Positions 34,182-42,949 of a stretch of DNA of 64,000 bases are shown here, piece after piece. The position numbers and the translations under genes were made by a program. The notes beneath the pieces were generated by a model, which saw only the letters and a list, made by a program, of their open reading frames with translations, did not search any database and was not told the origin of the DNA. The stretch covers positions 17,124 to 81,123 of the forward strand of contig NZ_JBOBFT010000018.1 in assembly GCF_050587525.1 (NCBI RefSeq), read 5' to 3'. Source of the DNA: Plantibacter sp050587525 (GTDB lineage: Bacteria; Actinomycetota; Actinomycetes; Actinomycetales; Microbacteriaceae). Positions within the stretch are counted from its first letter, which is position 1; each line of letters opens with the position of its first letter.

Positions 34182-34907
34182 ATGACGAGAGCCCCCGCAA
34201 CGACGGTCGTCGACGAGAGTCGCGTGCTGCGTCCGGAGTTCGCCCCGTACCTGCCGATGATGGACTTCCTCGCCGAGATCCTCGGCCCGCGGACGGAGAT
34301 CGTCCTGCACGACACGAGCGATCTCAGTCGCTCGATCGTCGCCCTCACCAACGGGCACGTAAGCGGCCGGGCGGTCGGGGGGCCGGCCACGGACCTCGTC
34401 CTCAAAGTCCTCCAGAACCACGAACACGACGACCGTGACTTCCTCGCCAACTACCTCGCGGAATCGCGGACCGGCGGCACGTTCCGCTCCTCGACCTACT
34501 TCATCCGCGACGACGACGGCGCCGTCACGGGCATGCTCTGCCTGAACATCGACGACGAACCGCTCACCCGCGCACGCGACCTGCTCGAAGCGATCACCGA
34601 GACCACCGGCATCGTGAAGGGTCAGCAGGGAATCGATGTCGACGGCTCACGCGCATCCTCCGGCGTGACGGAGCGACTCAGTACGAACGTCGACGAGCTG
34701 GCGCTCGACGGCATCGCGCGCATCGTCTCCGTCCAAGGCGTCGAGCCGCAGCGCATGACACCGGATGAGAAGATCTCGGCCGTGCGCGAGCTCGAGCGGG
34801 CCGGCGTCTTCCTCCTCAAGGGGGCTGTGACCCAGGTCGCTGAGGCGCTGCACGTGTCGGAGCCGACGGTCTACCGCTACGTCAAGCAGGTGCGTCGGGC
34901 CGACTGA
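34182..34907 (+). CDS. YheO-like PAS domain / HTH regulator (DauR-like)
   Basis: The 241-residue protein has an N-terminal YheO-like PAS domain (LPMMDFLAEILGPRTEIVLHDTSDLSRSIV, read in two blocks; NGHVSGRAVGGP; GMLCLNIDDE) and a C-terminal HTH (TPDEKISAVRELERAGVFLL, VAEALHVSEPTVYRYVKQ). DauR and relatives control D-amino-acid or related amine catabolism and are often beside a RidA gene, as here. CAGGAG precedes the ATG at 34182. It probably regulates the divergent operon. Confidence 0.88.
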   Translation: MTRAPATTVVDESRVLRPEFAPYLPMMDFLAEILGPRTEIVLHDTSDLSRSIVALTNGHVSGRAVGGPATDLVLKVLQNHEHDDRDFLANYLAESRTGGTFRSSTYFIRDDDGAVTGMLCLNIDDEPLTRARDLLEAITETTGIVKGQQGIDVDGSRASSGVTERLSTNVDELALDGIARIVSVQGVEPQRMTPDEKISAVRELERAGVFLLKGAVTQVAEALHVSEPTVYRYVKQVRRAD

Positions 34908-34950
34908 GCCTGCCCCTGCCTGCCCTTGCCCCTGCCCGCCCGGCCCTCCT

Positions 34951-35011
34951 GCCGAGGTGAGGCTTCCGGTCGTTTTCGGCGCCCAGAAACGACCGGAAGC
35001 CTCACCTCGGC
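34951..35011. repeat. dispersed palindromic repeat, copy 2
   Basis: Perfect 25-bp arms (34951-34975 and 34987-35011) share the copy 1 sequence. It lies between the convergent regulator and MFS genes. Its right arm contains the TGA stop codon of the MFS gene (minus strand). A C-rich tract precedes it after the regulator's stop. Confidence 0.9.
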
Positions 35012-36552
35012 GCGTCGGCGGTGGCTGGCGCGTCGGCGGCGGGGGAGGCAGGGGATGCGGGGGAGGAGGGGATGGTCCCGGACGCGCGGGCGAAGCCCCA
35101 GCCGACCAGGGCCGCCGCAAGCGCCGTGAGCGTGAGGCCCGCGATCGTCACGGTGTCGTGGAACTCCGCCGCCTGCTGGGCCGTCCATGCCGATGCCGTG
35201 ATGCTGCCCGTGAAGAGGGCCGCGAGGATCGTGCCGGTGACGGCGATGCCGATGGCTGACGCGACCTCTGTGGATGTGTCGACGAGCGCCGAGCCGATCG
35301 ACGTCCGATTCTCGGGCAGGCCGCGCAGCACGTTGGTGCCGGCGACGACGCCGACGACACGCATCCCGGCGGCGACGAGTACGAGGGAGAGCGCGACCCA
35401 GCCGTAGCCGAATCCACCGAGCGTTGCGTAGACGGCGAGGCCGGCGACGACCGTCGCAGCGCTGATCCAGGCCGCCCGCTCGAAGCCGACACGCTGCACG
35501 AAGGGGCTGACGAAGACCCCGCCAGCGAGGAGGACGATGACCTGCGGCAGCATCCCGAGCGCCGCGAGTGCCGGCGGCCACCCCCAGGCGAGCTGCAGTT
35601 GCAGGGTCACGAGGTAGCCGAGGCCCGCCGTGGCGAGGCCTGTTGCGGCCTTGAAGGCCAGGCCGCTGGACACGAGCGGACGGGCGATGAGGGAGAGGTC
35701 GAGGAGCGGATGGCGCGCGGTGCGCTCGCGGACGACGAAGAGGACGGCCGCCAGGACGGCGATCGCGGTCGCCGTCCACGGGGCCCAGGATCCGACGCCA
35801 TCGTGCACGAAGAGGGTCGGTGCGACGAGGGCGGCAACGATGGTCGCCGTGCCGAGGATCGCGCCGCCGACGTCCACGGGATCGCGATGCAGTTCCTCGG
35901 CGACGTCCTTCGCGACGCCGAACCGGATGCCGATGAAGGCGAGCACGGCGATCGGGACGTTCACGAGGAGGAGGACCTGCCATGGAGCGACCGCGAGTAC
36001 GAGGCCGCCGATGGTCGGGCCGATCGCCAGCCCGACGAGCCCGGCCGTCGAGATGAGCGTGATCGCCCTGACGCGAAGGCCGTCGTCGGCGAAGAGGCGG
36101 AAGGCGAGCGACATCGACCCCGGGGTCGTCATCGCTGCTGCGACGCCCATCGCGACTCGGACAGCGATGAGCTGCTCCGATGTCGTGACGAATGCGGTGG
36201 CGAGACTCGCGACGGCGAGGAGTACGAGCCCGATGAGCATGATCCGCCTGCGCCCGAATCGGTCCGCGAGCGCGCCGAACGCCAGCATCAAGCCGCCGAA
36301 GACGACCGAGTAGGCGCCCGTCACCCATTGCAGACCGGTGGTGGAGGCCTGCAGTTCGCGACCGATCGTGGGGAGGGCGACGTTGAGGATCGAGTTGTCG
36401 AGCATCTCGAACAGGAACACGGCGGACAAGCCGGCCAGGGCGATCCAGGCCTCACGCAGGGAATGCGGGGGCTGGGGGCCGTGCGGGGCCGGGGTGATGG
36501 ACGGGTCGCTCGTGGTCGGGTCACGAGGCTCGCTGGGCTGAATGGTGATCAT
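35002..36552 (-). CDS. MFS multidrug transporter, DHA2 (14-TM, EmrB/QacA) type
   Basis: The 516-residue protein has about 14 membrane helices, the motif-A loop GALADRFGRRRIMLIG after the second span, and the acidic motif FLFEMLDNSILNVALPTIG (motif D1) of DHA2 exporters. The N-terminal 30 residues are Pro-rich and cytosolic. It probably exports lipophilic cations or drugs. The divergent TetR gene, 72 bp away, is the likely repressor. The stop codon lies inside palindromic repeat copy 2, so the Ala/Pro-rich C-terminal tail may result from insertion of that repeat. Confidence 0.93.
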   Translation of the reverse strand: MITIQPSEPRDPTTSDPSITPAPHGPQPPHSLREAWIALAGLSAVFLFEMLDNSILNVALPTIGRELQASTTGLQWVTGAYSVVFGGLMLAFGALADRFGRRRIMLIGLVLLAVASLATAFVTTSEQLIAVRVAMGVAAAMTTPGSMSLAFRLFADDGLRVRAITLISTAGLVGLAIGPTIGGLVLAVAPWQVLLLVNVPIAVLAFIGIRFGVAKDVAEELHRDPVDVGGAILGTATIVAALVAPTLFVHDGVGSWAPWTATAIAVLAAVLFVVRERTARHPLLDLSLIARPLVSSGLAFKAATGLATAGLGYLVTLQLQLAWGWPPALAALGMLPQVIVLLAGGVFVSPFVQRVGFERAAWISAATVVAGLAVYATLGGFGYGWVALSLVLVAAGMRVVGVVAGTNVLRGLPENRTSIGSALVDTSTEVASAIGIAVTGTILAALFTGSITASAWTAQQAAEFHDTVTIAGLTLTALAAALVGWGFARASGTIPSSPASPASPAADAPATADAPR

Positions 36553-36624
36553 AGCATTAGGTTAAGTCACTAAATGTAGTCACGCAAGTAATGTAGCTTT
36601 ATGCACACAAGAAAGTGAGATCGG

Positions 36625-37239
36625 ATGCCCAGAACGGCAGCGCGAGGCGGTCCGCAGACACGTGCGATGATCGCTTCGGTGGCAGCGAAGATGTTCCTCG
36701 AGCGTGGGTTCGACGCCGTCACCGTCGCGGACGTGGCGCGCGAAGCCGGCGTCTCGAGTGTCACGGTCTTCAACCACTTCCCGCGGAAGGAGGACCTCTA
36801 TCTCGACCGCTCCGTCGATGCGGAGGAGTTCCTGCGCGCGGCCGTCCGCGATCGACCCTCCGGTATCGACCCACTGGCATCGTTGCGGGAGCTGACCTTC
36901 CGCCTCTTGGACGAGCGGCAGCCTCTCTCCGGGGCCGACGAGCGCTCGGTCCCCTTCTTCCGCACCGTCGCGGCATCGCCGGCCCTCGTCGCACGGGCAC
37001 GTGAGATCGCCGCCGACCTCCAGCGGACCCTCGCGGACGAACTCGACCGCGATGCCTCATTCGACGGCGACGCGACGCTGTTCGCGGCGTTCTTCATCGC
37101 CGGCTACGGCAGCGTATTGACCGAGAGTGCCGGGCGCCTCATCGCGGGAGAGTCGTCCGCCGACGTGCTCATGGACCATCGGGTCCGCTTCGAACGGTTC
37201 TTCGAAGCCCTGCGGAACGGTGTCGCACCTCCTGCGTGA
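36625..37239 (+). CDS. TetR-family repressor, divergent from the MFS exporter
   Basis: The 204-residue protein has the HTH at ~12-58 (TRAMIASVAAKMFLERGFDAVTVADVAREAGVSSVTVFNHFPRKEDLY, read in blocks) and a helical C-terminal domain of the TetR_C_7/MftR-like kind. The 72-bp shared intergenic region is AT-rich and has a direct repeat GTCAC, but I find no clean palindrome. A drug-sensing role is inferred from the exporter. Confidence 0.92.
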   Translation: MPRTAARGGPQTRAMIASVAAKMFLERGFDAVTVADVAREAGVSSVTVFNHFPRKEDLYLDRSVDAEEFLRAAVRDRPSGIDPLASLRELTFRLLDERQPLSGADERSVPFFRTVAASPALVARAREIAADLQRTLADELDRDASFDGDATLFAAFFIAGYGSVLTESAGRLIAGESSADVLMDHRVRFERFFEALRNGVAPPA

Positions 37240-37797
37240 ACCGCCGCAGGGCGTCACAGGGCCGAACGGTGACGAATTCGGGCCACCGACCCACTCGTCT
37301 CGGATCTGTGCGCCGCGGTCCGCGGAAGCATGCGCCCGCATCGCTGGGCGAATCGGATCGCACCATTCCTGTGCGCGTGAGCAGCGCGTGCTTCGCGGGA
37401 ACGGGTGGACGATGTCGGACGACACGACGGGCTGGAGCAGCCCGGGCGGACCGGCGCCCGATGGGCCGCAGCAGAGTCCGGTGAAACCGGAACCGTACCA
37501 GCCGGTTTCGCAGCCGACGCAGCAGCAGCTCCCTCATGCTCCCGGCCCCCACTATCCGATCCCGCACCCCGATCGCGGGACCTCGGGGCCGCCTCGTCGG
37601 CGTGGGCATCATCCTGATCGATGACTCGGGCGCCTTGGTCTTCGTCCCCTACGCCTAGCCCCACCTCAAGCGCTCATCGGTGGCCAGGTGTCGTCTGGCG
37701 CACGAGGGAACAGCATCTGCGCACCGACGAGCGGCCTGGGCGGGCGAGGGGAGGGAGGCAGGGGTCAGATAGGCGGCAGGCAGGCGGCAGACAGACG
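37240..37797. other. 558-bp gap with one doubtful short frame and G-rich short repeats
   Basis: This stretch has no confident gene apart from the candidate remnant at 37412. The 3' part holds GGCAGGCAGGCGGCAGACAG-type short repeats just before the aldo-keto reductase stop. Open frames on the minus strand here are Arg/Ala-rich and unlike real proteins. Confidence 0.6.
37412..37624 (+). pseudogene. possible remnant of a Pro-rich membrane protein gene
   Basis: A 70-codon frame encodes MSDDTTGWSSPGGPAPDGPQ, a Gln/Pro-rich segment, and then basic residues. Such N-termini usually precede membrane domains (DUF4190-like) in actinobacteria. After ~37585 a different frame reads RLVGVGIILIDDSGALVFVP and stops at 37658, so a frameshift or truncation is likely. 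No strong ribosome site is seen. It could also be chance. Confidence 0.35.
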
Positions 37798-38676
37798 TCA
37801 GGCGGGGGCACCGAAGTTGGCGGTGTTGGGATCCGCACCGATGCGACCGGGCTCCGTGAGCGCCGAGATCGACGCGAGTTCGACATCGCTCAGCTCGAAG
37901 TCGAACACGTCGATGTTCTCGGCGATGCGAGCTTCGGAGGTGGACTTGGGGATGACGACGAGCCCGTTCTGCAGGTGCCACCGGATGACGACCTGGGCGG
38001 GCGACTTGCCGTGGGCTTTCGCGATCGCACCGATCACGGGGTCGGTCAGCACCGTGTTCGGTTTGCTGCGCGGCCCCCAGCCCGAACCGCTCGTCCCGCC
38101 GAGCGGGCTCCACGAGGTCACGACGATGCCGGCCTCGGACGCCGCCCGACGGAGCGACGTCTGCGGGAACCCGGGATGCAATTCCACCTGATCGACTGCG
38201 GGAGTCGTCAGCCCGGCATCGGCGAGCAGTCGCAGGTGCCGCTCCTCGAAGTTGCTCACGCCGATCGCCTTCGCGCGCCCGTCAGCCTGGATGCGTTCGA
38301 ACGCGCGCCAGGTGTCGAGCAGACGGTCGTCGTCGAGGAGCGGCCAGTGGATGAGGAACAGGTCCACGGCGTCCAACTGCAGGTTCTCGAGGCTCTGATC
38401 GATCGCCCGCAGAGCACGGTCGTACCCGTGATCGGGGTTGTTGAGCTTCGTCACGATGAAGACGTCGTCGCGCGCCCGACCGGATTCGGCGATGCCACGG
38501 CCGACACCGCGTTCGTTCTCGTAGCCGGCCGCCGTATCGATCATCGGATATCCGGCGGTTCCGAGGGCGAAGCGGACGGTGGACCGCGCCTCCTCCTCGG
38601 AGAGCTGCCAGACGCCCAGGCCGATCGCGGGGATCTCGGCTCCGGTGTTGAGCGTGCGTGTGGGGAATGCGGTCAT
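37798..38676 (-). CDS. Aldo-keto reductase (AKR5-like)
   Basis: The 292-residue protein has the AKR catalytic set: GYPMIDTAAGYENERGVG with Asp and Tyr, VTKLNNPDHG with Lys, and LFLIHWPLLD with His. GVSNFEERHL and the NADPH-binding PKSTSEARIAENIDVFDF follow. This is the 2,5-diketo-gluconate reductase/prostaglandin-F-synthase type. AGGAGGAGAA lies before the ATG at 38676. It stands alone, and its substrate is not indicated by the context. Confidence 0.93.
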   Translation of the reverse strand: MTAFPTRTLNTGAEIPAIGLGVWQLSEEEARSTVRFALGTAGYPMIDTAAGYENERGVGRGIAESGRARDDVFIVTKLNNPDHGYDRALRAIDQSLENLQLDAVDLFLIHWPLLDDDRLLDTWRAFERIQADGRAKAIGVSNFEERHLRLLADAGLTTPAVDQVELHPGFPQTSLRRAASEAGIVVTSWSPLGGTSGSGWGPRSKPNTVLTDPVIGAIAKAHGKSPAQVVIRWHLQNGLVVIPKSTSEARIAENIDVFDFELSDVELASISALTEPGRIGADPNTANFGAPA

Positions 38677-38755
38677 GATCAGTTCTCCTCCTGGGCCGGA
38701 TGACGTCTCCGGTTCGATCCGACGATGTTCGTGTCCGGTGGAATGTGACGAAAGG

Positions 38756-40138
38756 TTACGCGGTTCTGGTTGGATCCGGGGCGTGGACTGCGGATGCGGC
38801 CTGCTCCGTCTGCGCTGCCAGGTTCGCTTGCGAAGCCTGCCCGGCTTGCGAAGCCTGCGCGGCTTGCGAAGCCTGCCCGGCTTGCGCAGCCTGCGCGGCT
38901 TGCGAAGCCTGCCCGGCTTGCGCAGCCTGCCCATCCTGCACCGCGCGACCGACCGTCCAGCTGAACGGCGGCGGCGTCCCGTTGACGGACCAGTCGCCCA
39001 CCGTGCGGGCCTTGTAGATCCAGGGGTTGTGCGAGATGACGGTCCGCGCGTTCCGCCAGTGCCGGTCGAGGCCCTGCGATCGGCTGACGGCGGACGCGCC
39101 GAGCGTGTCGAAGAGCTGGGTGGCCGCTGCCGGCACGAGGGTCGACAGCGAGACCTGCGCGGCGGCCGATGCGATCTCCGCGGCCGTGTAGAGCCCGCTC
39201 TGGTCGTGCGTCAGGCCCTCGAGTGCTGCGAGGTGCGCGGCCTGCACCCGCGCGGCGACGGCCAGTACGGTCGCCTCGGTGACGAACGCGGTCGATGCGA
39301 TCTCGCCGGCGACCGCGAGGATCTGCGGGTCTTCGCTCGTGACCGGGGAGTTGCCGTGGCTGTACACCCGTTTGCGCGCGCGGATGTGGGCTCCCGCATC
39401 GCGTTCGACGGCTGTCGCGATCCCCGCGAGCACGGTGAGCAGGACGAGCTGGAAGAGCGAGGTCTGGTACGGGAAGCGGGCGTCGAGGAGGCGGATCTCG
39501 GTCTCGTCGACGGCGACGTCCTCGAAGACGATGCTGCCGGTGGCGGTCAGCTGTTGGCCGAAACCGTCCCAGTCGTCGGAGATCGTGATCCCCTCAGTCG
39601 TCGCCCGGACGAGCACCGAGACCTCGGTCCCGTCGGTGGCGTTGTGGGCGATGACGTCGATCCAGTCGGCGTAGATGCTGCCGGTCGTGTAGAACTTGCG
39701 GCCGGAGAGCACCCAGCCGGCCTCGGTCCGCACGAGCTGCGTCTGAGACGACCAGAGGGCCGTGGACCCGACCTCGCTCCACGCGTTCCCGACGGTCTCG
39801 CCGGTGGCGAAGCGTTCGAGCCAGATGCTGCGCGCGGGCGAGGGCTCCGCCACGAGCTGGTCCTCGACGAACGCGATGTGCCCGCGGAAGATCTGCGGGA
39901 GGTTCGCATCGGCCGCTCCCAGTTCGATGAGGACGGTCGCGAACTCCTCGATCGTGAGCCCGGCGCCGCCGTCCGCGACGGGGAGCCTGAGCGATGCGAA
40001 TCCCGCGTCGACGAGGAGGCGCACGGCCTCGTGGGGGAGCTCGTGCCGTTGCTCGCGCCCGACCGCGTCCCCGGCGATGCGCGCGAACACGGGGCGCAGG
40101 CGGTCGAGCGCGGATTCGAGGCGGGTCGGCTCAGACAT
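38756..40138 (-). CDS. DszC/SfnC-like acyl-CoA-dehydrogenase-fold flavin monooxygenase with a Gln/Ala repeat tail
   Basis: The 460-residue protein has the acyl-CoA dehydrogenase fold: an N-terminal helical domain, the beta-domain WSEVGSTALWS and GRKFYTTGSIYADWIDVI, and a C-terminal helical domain with RNARTVISHNPWIYKARTVGDW. The absence of a clear catalytic Glu and the partner gene place it with the DszC/SfnC/IsoB flavin-dependent oxygenases of organosulfur use. The core ends near residue 400. About 40-50 residues of (A/S)QAGQA repeats then follow, encoded by 18-bp repeats, which is odd for the family. Its ATG overlaps the stop of the LLM gene (ATGTCTGA). Confidence 0.88.
   Translation of the reverse strand: MSEPTRLESALDRLRPVFARIAGDAVGREQRHELPHEAVRLLVDAGFASLRLPVADGGAGLTIEEFATVLIELGAADANLPQIFRGHIAFVEDQLVAEPSPARSIWLERFATGETVGNAWSEVGSTALWSSQTQLVRTEAGWVLSGRKFYTTGSIYADWIDVIAHNATDGTEVSVLVRATTEGITISDDWDGFGQQLTATGSIVFEDVAVDETEIRLLDARFPYQTSLFQLVLLTVLAGIATAVERDAGAHIRARKRVYSHGNSPVTSEDPQILAVAGEIASTAFVTEATVLAVAARVQAAHLAALEGLTHDQSGLYTAAEIASAAAQVSLSTLVPAAATQLFDTLGASAVSRSQGLDRHWRNARTVISHNPWIYKARTVGDWSVNGTPPPFSWTVGRAVQDGQAAQAGQASQAAQAAQAGQASQAAQASQAGQASQANLAAQTEQAASAVHAPDPTRTA
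38824..38932. repeat. 18-bp tandem repeats coding a Gln/Ala tail
   Basis: About six copies of CGGCTTGCGAAGCCTGCC, varying only at two positions (GAAG/GCAG and CC/CG), run through the 3' end of the DszC-like gene. The unit is itself near-palindromic (GGCTTGCGAAGCC). Copy number could vary between strains without breaking the frame. Confidence 0.88.
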
Positions 40139-41558
40139 CGGCTGCTCCGGCCGCTCCGGCGTCGGCTGCTTCAACGGCTTCGACCGCTGTGGTCGTGATC
40201 CGCCGATGCGCCGCCGCAGGGTGCGTCTCCGGCAGTCGTGGGCCGCCGCCCGGGAACAAGCGCTCGCGCAGCGTCTCGCCCGGTTCGTACGCGGTCCGGT
40301 AGGCGCCGCGCGCCTGCAGCTCGGGCACGAGCAGCTCGACGACGTCGCGGAAACTGCCTGGGGAGACGTACTGCACGACGTTGAAGCCGTCGACGTCCGT
40401 GTGCTCCTGGATCTCCTGCAACCGGTCCGCGACCTGGGCGGCCGTGCCGACGATGAGGAACTCGTCCTGTTCCGGGTCGGAGAGCACGTCGAGCACCTGG
40501 GATGCGTGGAGCCGTCCGCGGTCGGTGATCTGGGCGAGGTAGCCCTGGGAGTGCCCGGCGACGTTCTCGAGGTCGATGGTCCCCGCGGCGGCGGCCGACA
40601 GGTCCACACCCGCGATCCCGGAGTGGTGCACGAGATACCCGACGACGTCCCGGTGCGAGAGCAGATCGGCCTTCTTCCGCGCGGCGTCCTCCTCGGACTC
40701 GCCGATGATGAGATTCACCTGCAGGAACACGCGATGGGCGTCGCGCCCTCGTCCCGCCGCCTCGGCGCGTCCGCGGAGATCGCTCACATAGTCGGCGACG
40801 TCCCGTTCGGTCTGCGATGCGACGAACACGGCTTCGGCGTGCCTCGCCGCGAAGTCCTTGCCCGCCGCGGACGTGCCCGCCTGGAAGATGACGGGCGTGC
40901 GTTGGCGGCTCGGCTCGGACAGGTGCGGTCCGGCCACCTGGAAGTACGTGCCGTCGTGGCGCACCTCGTGCACCTTGGACGGCTCGGCGTAGACACGGCG
41001 CTCGCGGTCGCGCACCACGGCGTCGTCCTCCCAGGAGCCCTCCCACAACTGGTAGGAGACGTCGAGGAACTCGTCGGCGATGCCGTAGCGGTCGGCGCTC
41101 GCACCGCGCTCGGCGGCTCCGGCGTTCAGTGCGGCGTCAGGGAGGTACCCGGTGACGACGTTCCAGGCCAGACGGCCCTTGCTCAGGTGGTCGAGGGTCG
41201 AGAGCCGGCGGGCGTTCGCGTACGGCTGCTCGTACGTGGTCGAGACCGTCACCGCCATGCCGAGGTGCTCGGTGACCGCGAGCATCGCCGGGATGACGAG
41301 GAACGGGTCGTTGTTCGGGATCTGGATGCCGCGTTCCACGGCGGCGTCGCGGCTCCCGCCGTACACGTTCGACGTGCCGAGGACGTCGGCGAGGAAGATC
41401 GCATCGAACAGTCCGCGTTCGAGGAGTCTGGCGGTCTCCAGCCAGTACTCGATGTCGAGGTAGCGCTCCCGTTCGTTCTCCGGATGGGTCCACAGTCCGT
41501 GACTGATGTGGCTGACGGTGTTCATCTCGAACCCGTTGAGGTGGATCTGCCGAGTCAC
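40131..41558 (-). CDS. NtaA/DszA-type LLM-class flavin-dependent monooxygenase
   Basis: The 475-residue luciferase-like protein has FEMNTVSHISHGLWTHP, FDAIFLADVLG, YEQPYANARRLSTLDHLSKGRLAWNVVTGY (the NtaA/SnaA/DszA signature, read in blocks), TPVIFQAGTSAAGKDFAARHAEAVF, and DGFNVVQYVSPGSFRDVVELLVPEL. Members oxidise sulfones, sulfonates, nitrilotriacetate or similar compounds with FMNH2 and O2. It starts at GTG 41558 and is coupled to the DszC-like gene. The C-terminus ends with an Ala/Glu-rich tail. FMNH2 probably comes from the reductase at 56107. Confidence 0.92.
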   Translation of the reverse strand: MTRQIHLNGFEMNTVSHISHGLWTHPENERERYLDIEYWLETARLLERGLFDAIFLADVLGTSNVYGGSRDAAVERGIQIPNNDPFLVIPAMLAVTEHLGMAVTVSTTYEQPYANARRLSTLDHLSKGRLAWNVVTGYLPDAALNAGAAERGASADRYGIADEFLDVSYQLWEGSWEDDAVVRDRERRVYAEPSKVHEVRHDGTYFQVAGPHLSEPSRQRTPVIFQAGTSAAGKDFAARHAEAVFVASQTERDVADYVSDLRGRAEAAGRGRDAHRVFLQVNLIIGESEEDAARKKADLLSHRDVVGYLVHHSGIAGVDLSAAAAGTIDLENVAGHSQGYLAQITDRGRLHASQVLDVLSDPEQDEFLIVGTAAQVADRLQEIQEHTDVDGFNVVQYVSPGSFRDVVELLVPELQARGAYRTAYEPGETLRERLFPGGGPRLPETHPAAAHRRITTTAVEAVEAADAGAAGAADV

Positions 41559-41902
41559 TGTGCTCGCTTTCTGTGCTGCCCCCGCTGCGTGCCCGGACGG
41601 GCGGTACCGAGATCGGCTCCGCCCGGACGGGCGGTGCTGAGATCGGCTGTGCCCTGACGGGCGCTGACAGCATACGAGGGCCGATGCGCGCCCGACGAGC
41701 CGACGGGACCCGGCCGAGCATCCCTGCTCGACGCGCCCGAGAGCATCGTTACGGCAGATGTCGACGGCGTCAGCGGCGATTTCCGGGACGTGGTTATGGT
41801 TGCCGCGGTTCCCCAACCACATCGCGGCATCACCCCTCCGCCGCCATGACCCGATCCCCCGAGCACTGACATTGGCGCGCCTCGACGCGCCGAAAGGAAC
41901 AC
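41559..41902. other. divergent promoter region with tandem repeats and a hairpin
   Basis: This 344-bp gap separates the LLM gene from the BMP importer operon. It contains the 30-bp tandem repeats at 41591-41667 and a loose hairpin (GTGGTT 41790-41795 with AACCAC 41815-41820). No short gene is seen. A ribosome site GAAAGGAA precedes the importer gene. Confidence 0.6.
41591..41667. repeat. 30-bp tandem repeat, about 2.6 copies
   Basis: Units start at 41591, 41621 and 41651. Each begins with GCCCGGACGGGC (the third GCCCTGACGGGC), a small palindrome, and continues GGT..CGAGATCGGCT. It lies just upstream of the LLM gene and could be a repeated regulator site or an mRNA hairpin series. Confidence 0.75.
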
Positions 41903-42949
41903 ATGTCCGCATCTCTTCGCAGGCTTGTCGTCGGCGCTTCTGTACTGAGCCTCTCCTTGGGCTTGGCCGCTTGTGCAACTCCGGCAGGCGACAGCGGTGC
42001 AGCAGGCTCCGATGCCAAGTCGATCATCATCATCGTCCCCACGACCGTCGCGGGCGACAACTTCATCGCGCTCGCCGCGGACGGCGCGAAGGAGGCCGGC
42101 AAGAAGTCCGGCGCCTCCGTCAAGGTCTACGAGTCGAACAACGACCCCCAGCTCATCCAGCAGAACATCGATGCGGCTGTCCGGACGAAGCCCGACCTCA
42201 TCATCGGCGTGAGCTACTCGGTGCAGGAGCAGTTCGAAGCGGCGGCGAAGGCGGACGCGAAGCAGCAGTTCCTCCTCGTCGACCAGGCCGCCTCCGTCGA
42301 GCTGCCGAACCTGACGAGCGTCGTCTTCAAGGAGTACGAAGCCGCCTACCTCGTCGGCGTCGAAGCAGGACTCCTCACGAAGACGAACAAGATCGGCGTC
42401 GTCGGCGCGGTCGACTCCCCGTTCATCCACCGGTGGATCGACCCGTACTTCGCTGGCGCCAAGAGCGTCAACCCGGCGGTCGAGACGAGCGCCCAGTACG
42501 TCGGCGGCGACAATCCCTTCGGTGACGTCGTCCGTTCCAAGGCGCAGGCCCAGATCCTCGCCGGCAACGGTGTCGACCTCATCCAGGCGGCTTCGTCCGG
42601 CGGGAACGGCGGCACGTTCGAAGCGGCCAAGGAGAACAGCATCGGGGCGTTCGGCGTCACGACGAACCAGTGCCCCGATGCGCCGGGTACGGTCATCGAC
42701 AACAACCTCAAGCGGGTGGACGTCGGCATCGTCGACGCCGTCGAGCAGATCTTCGCCGGCAAGACCGGCGGTGCCAAGGTCTACGGCCTCGCCGAGGGCG
42801 GGGTGAGCGTCTCGGCGCTCGAACCCGACGTCGCGACCTCCAAGTGCCTCATCGCCGATCACCCGGACGTGATCGCGAAGGTCAAGGAGATCAGGGACGA
42901 GATCGTCTCCGGCAAGATCGTCGTGCCGGACCCGCTGGCAGCCGGATGA
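41903..42949 (+). CDS. BMP/PnrA-type ABC substrate-binding lipoprotein
   Basis: The 348-residue protein has a lipoprotein signal ending in LAAC, then the BMP fold: IIIIVPTTVAGDNFIALAADGAKEAG, YESNNDPQLIQQNIDAAV, PDLIIGVSYSVQEQF and QAASSGGNGGTFEAAKEN. BMP proteins classically bind nucleosides, and some bind other heterocycles. The neighbouring monooxygenases suggest a heterocyclic or sulfur-containing ligand, by inference. It is the first gene of a five-gene unit with overlapping stops and starts. Confidence 0.92.
   Translation: MSASLRRLVVGASVLSLSLGLAACATPAGDSGAAGSDAKSIIIIVPTTVAGDNFIALAADGAKEAGKKSGASVKVYESNNDPQLIQQNIDAAVRTKPDLIIGVSYSVQEQFEAAAKADAKQQFLLVDQAASVELPNLTSVVFKEYEAAYLVGVEAGLLTKTNKIGVVGAVDSPFIHRWIDPYFAGAKSVNPAVETSAQYVGGDNPFGDVVRSKAQAQILAGNGVDLIQAASSGGNGGTFEAAKENSIGAFGVTTNQCPDAPGTVIDNNLKRVDVGIVDAVEQIFAGKTGGAKVYGLAEGGVSVSALEPDVATSKCLIADHPDVIAKVKEIRDEIVSGKIVVPDPLAAG

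Noticed and set aside
38824..38932. Short tandem repeats as a CRISPR or non-coding array
   Set aside because: The unit is 18 bp without spacers and is translated in frame in the DszC-like gene.
41790..41820. Hairpin before the BMP importer as a riboswitch
   Set aside because: Only a 6-bp outer stem and no recognisable aptamer core; not enough for an RNA family call.
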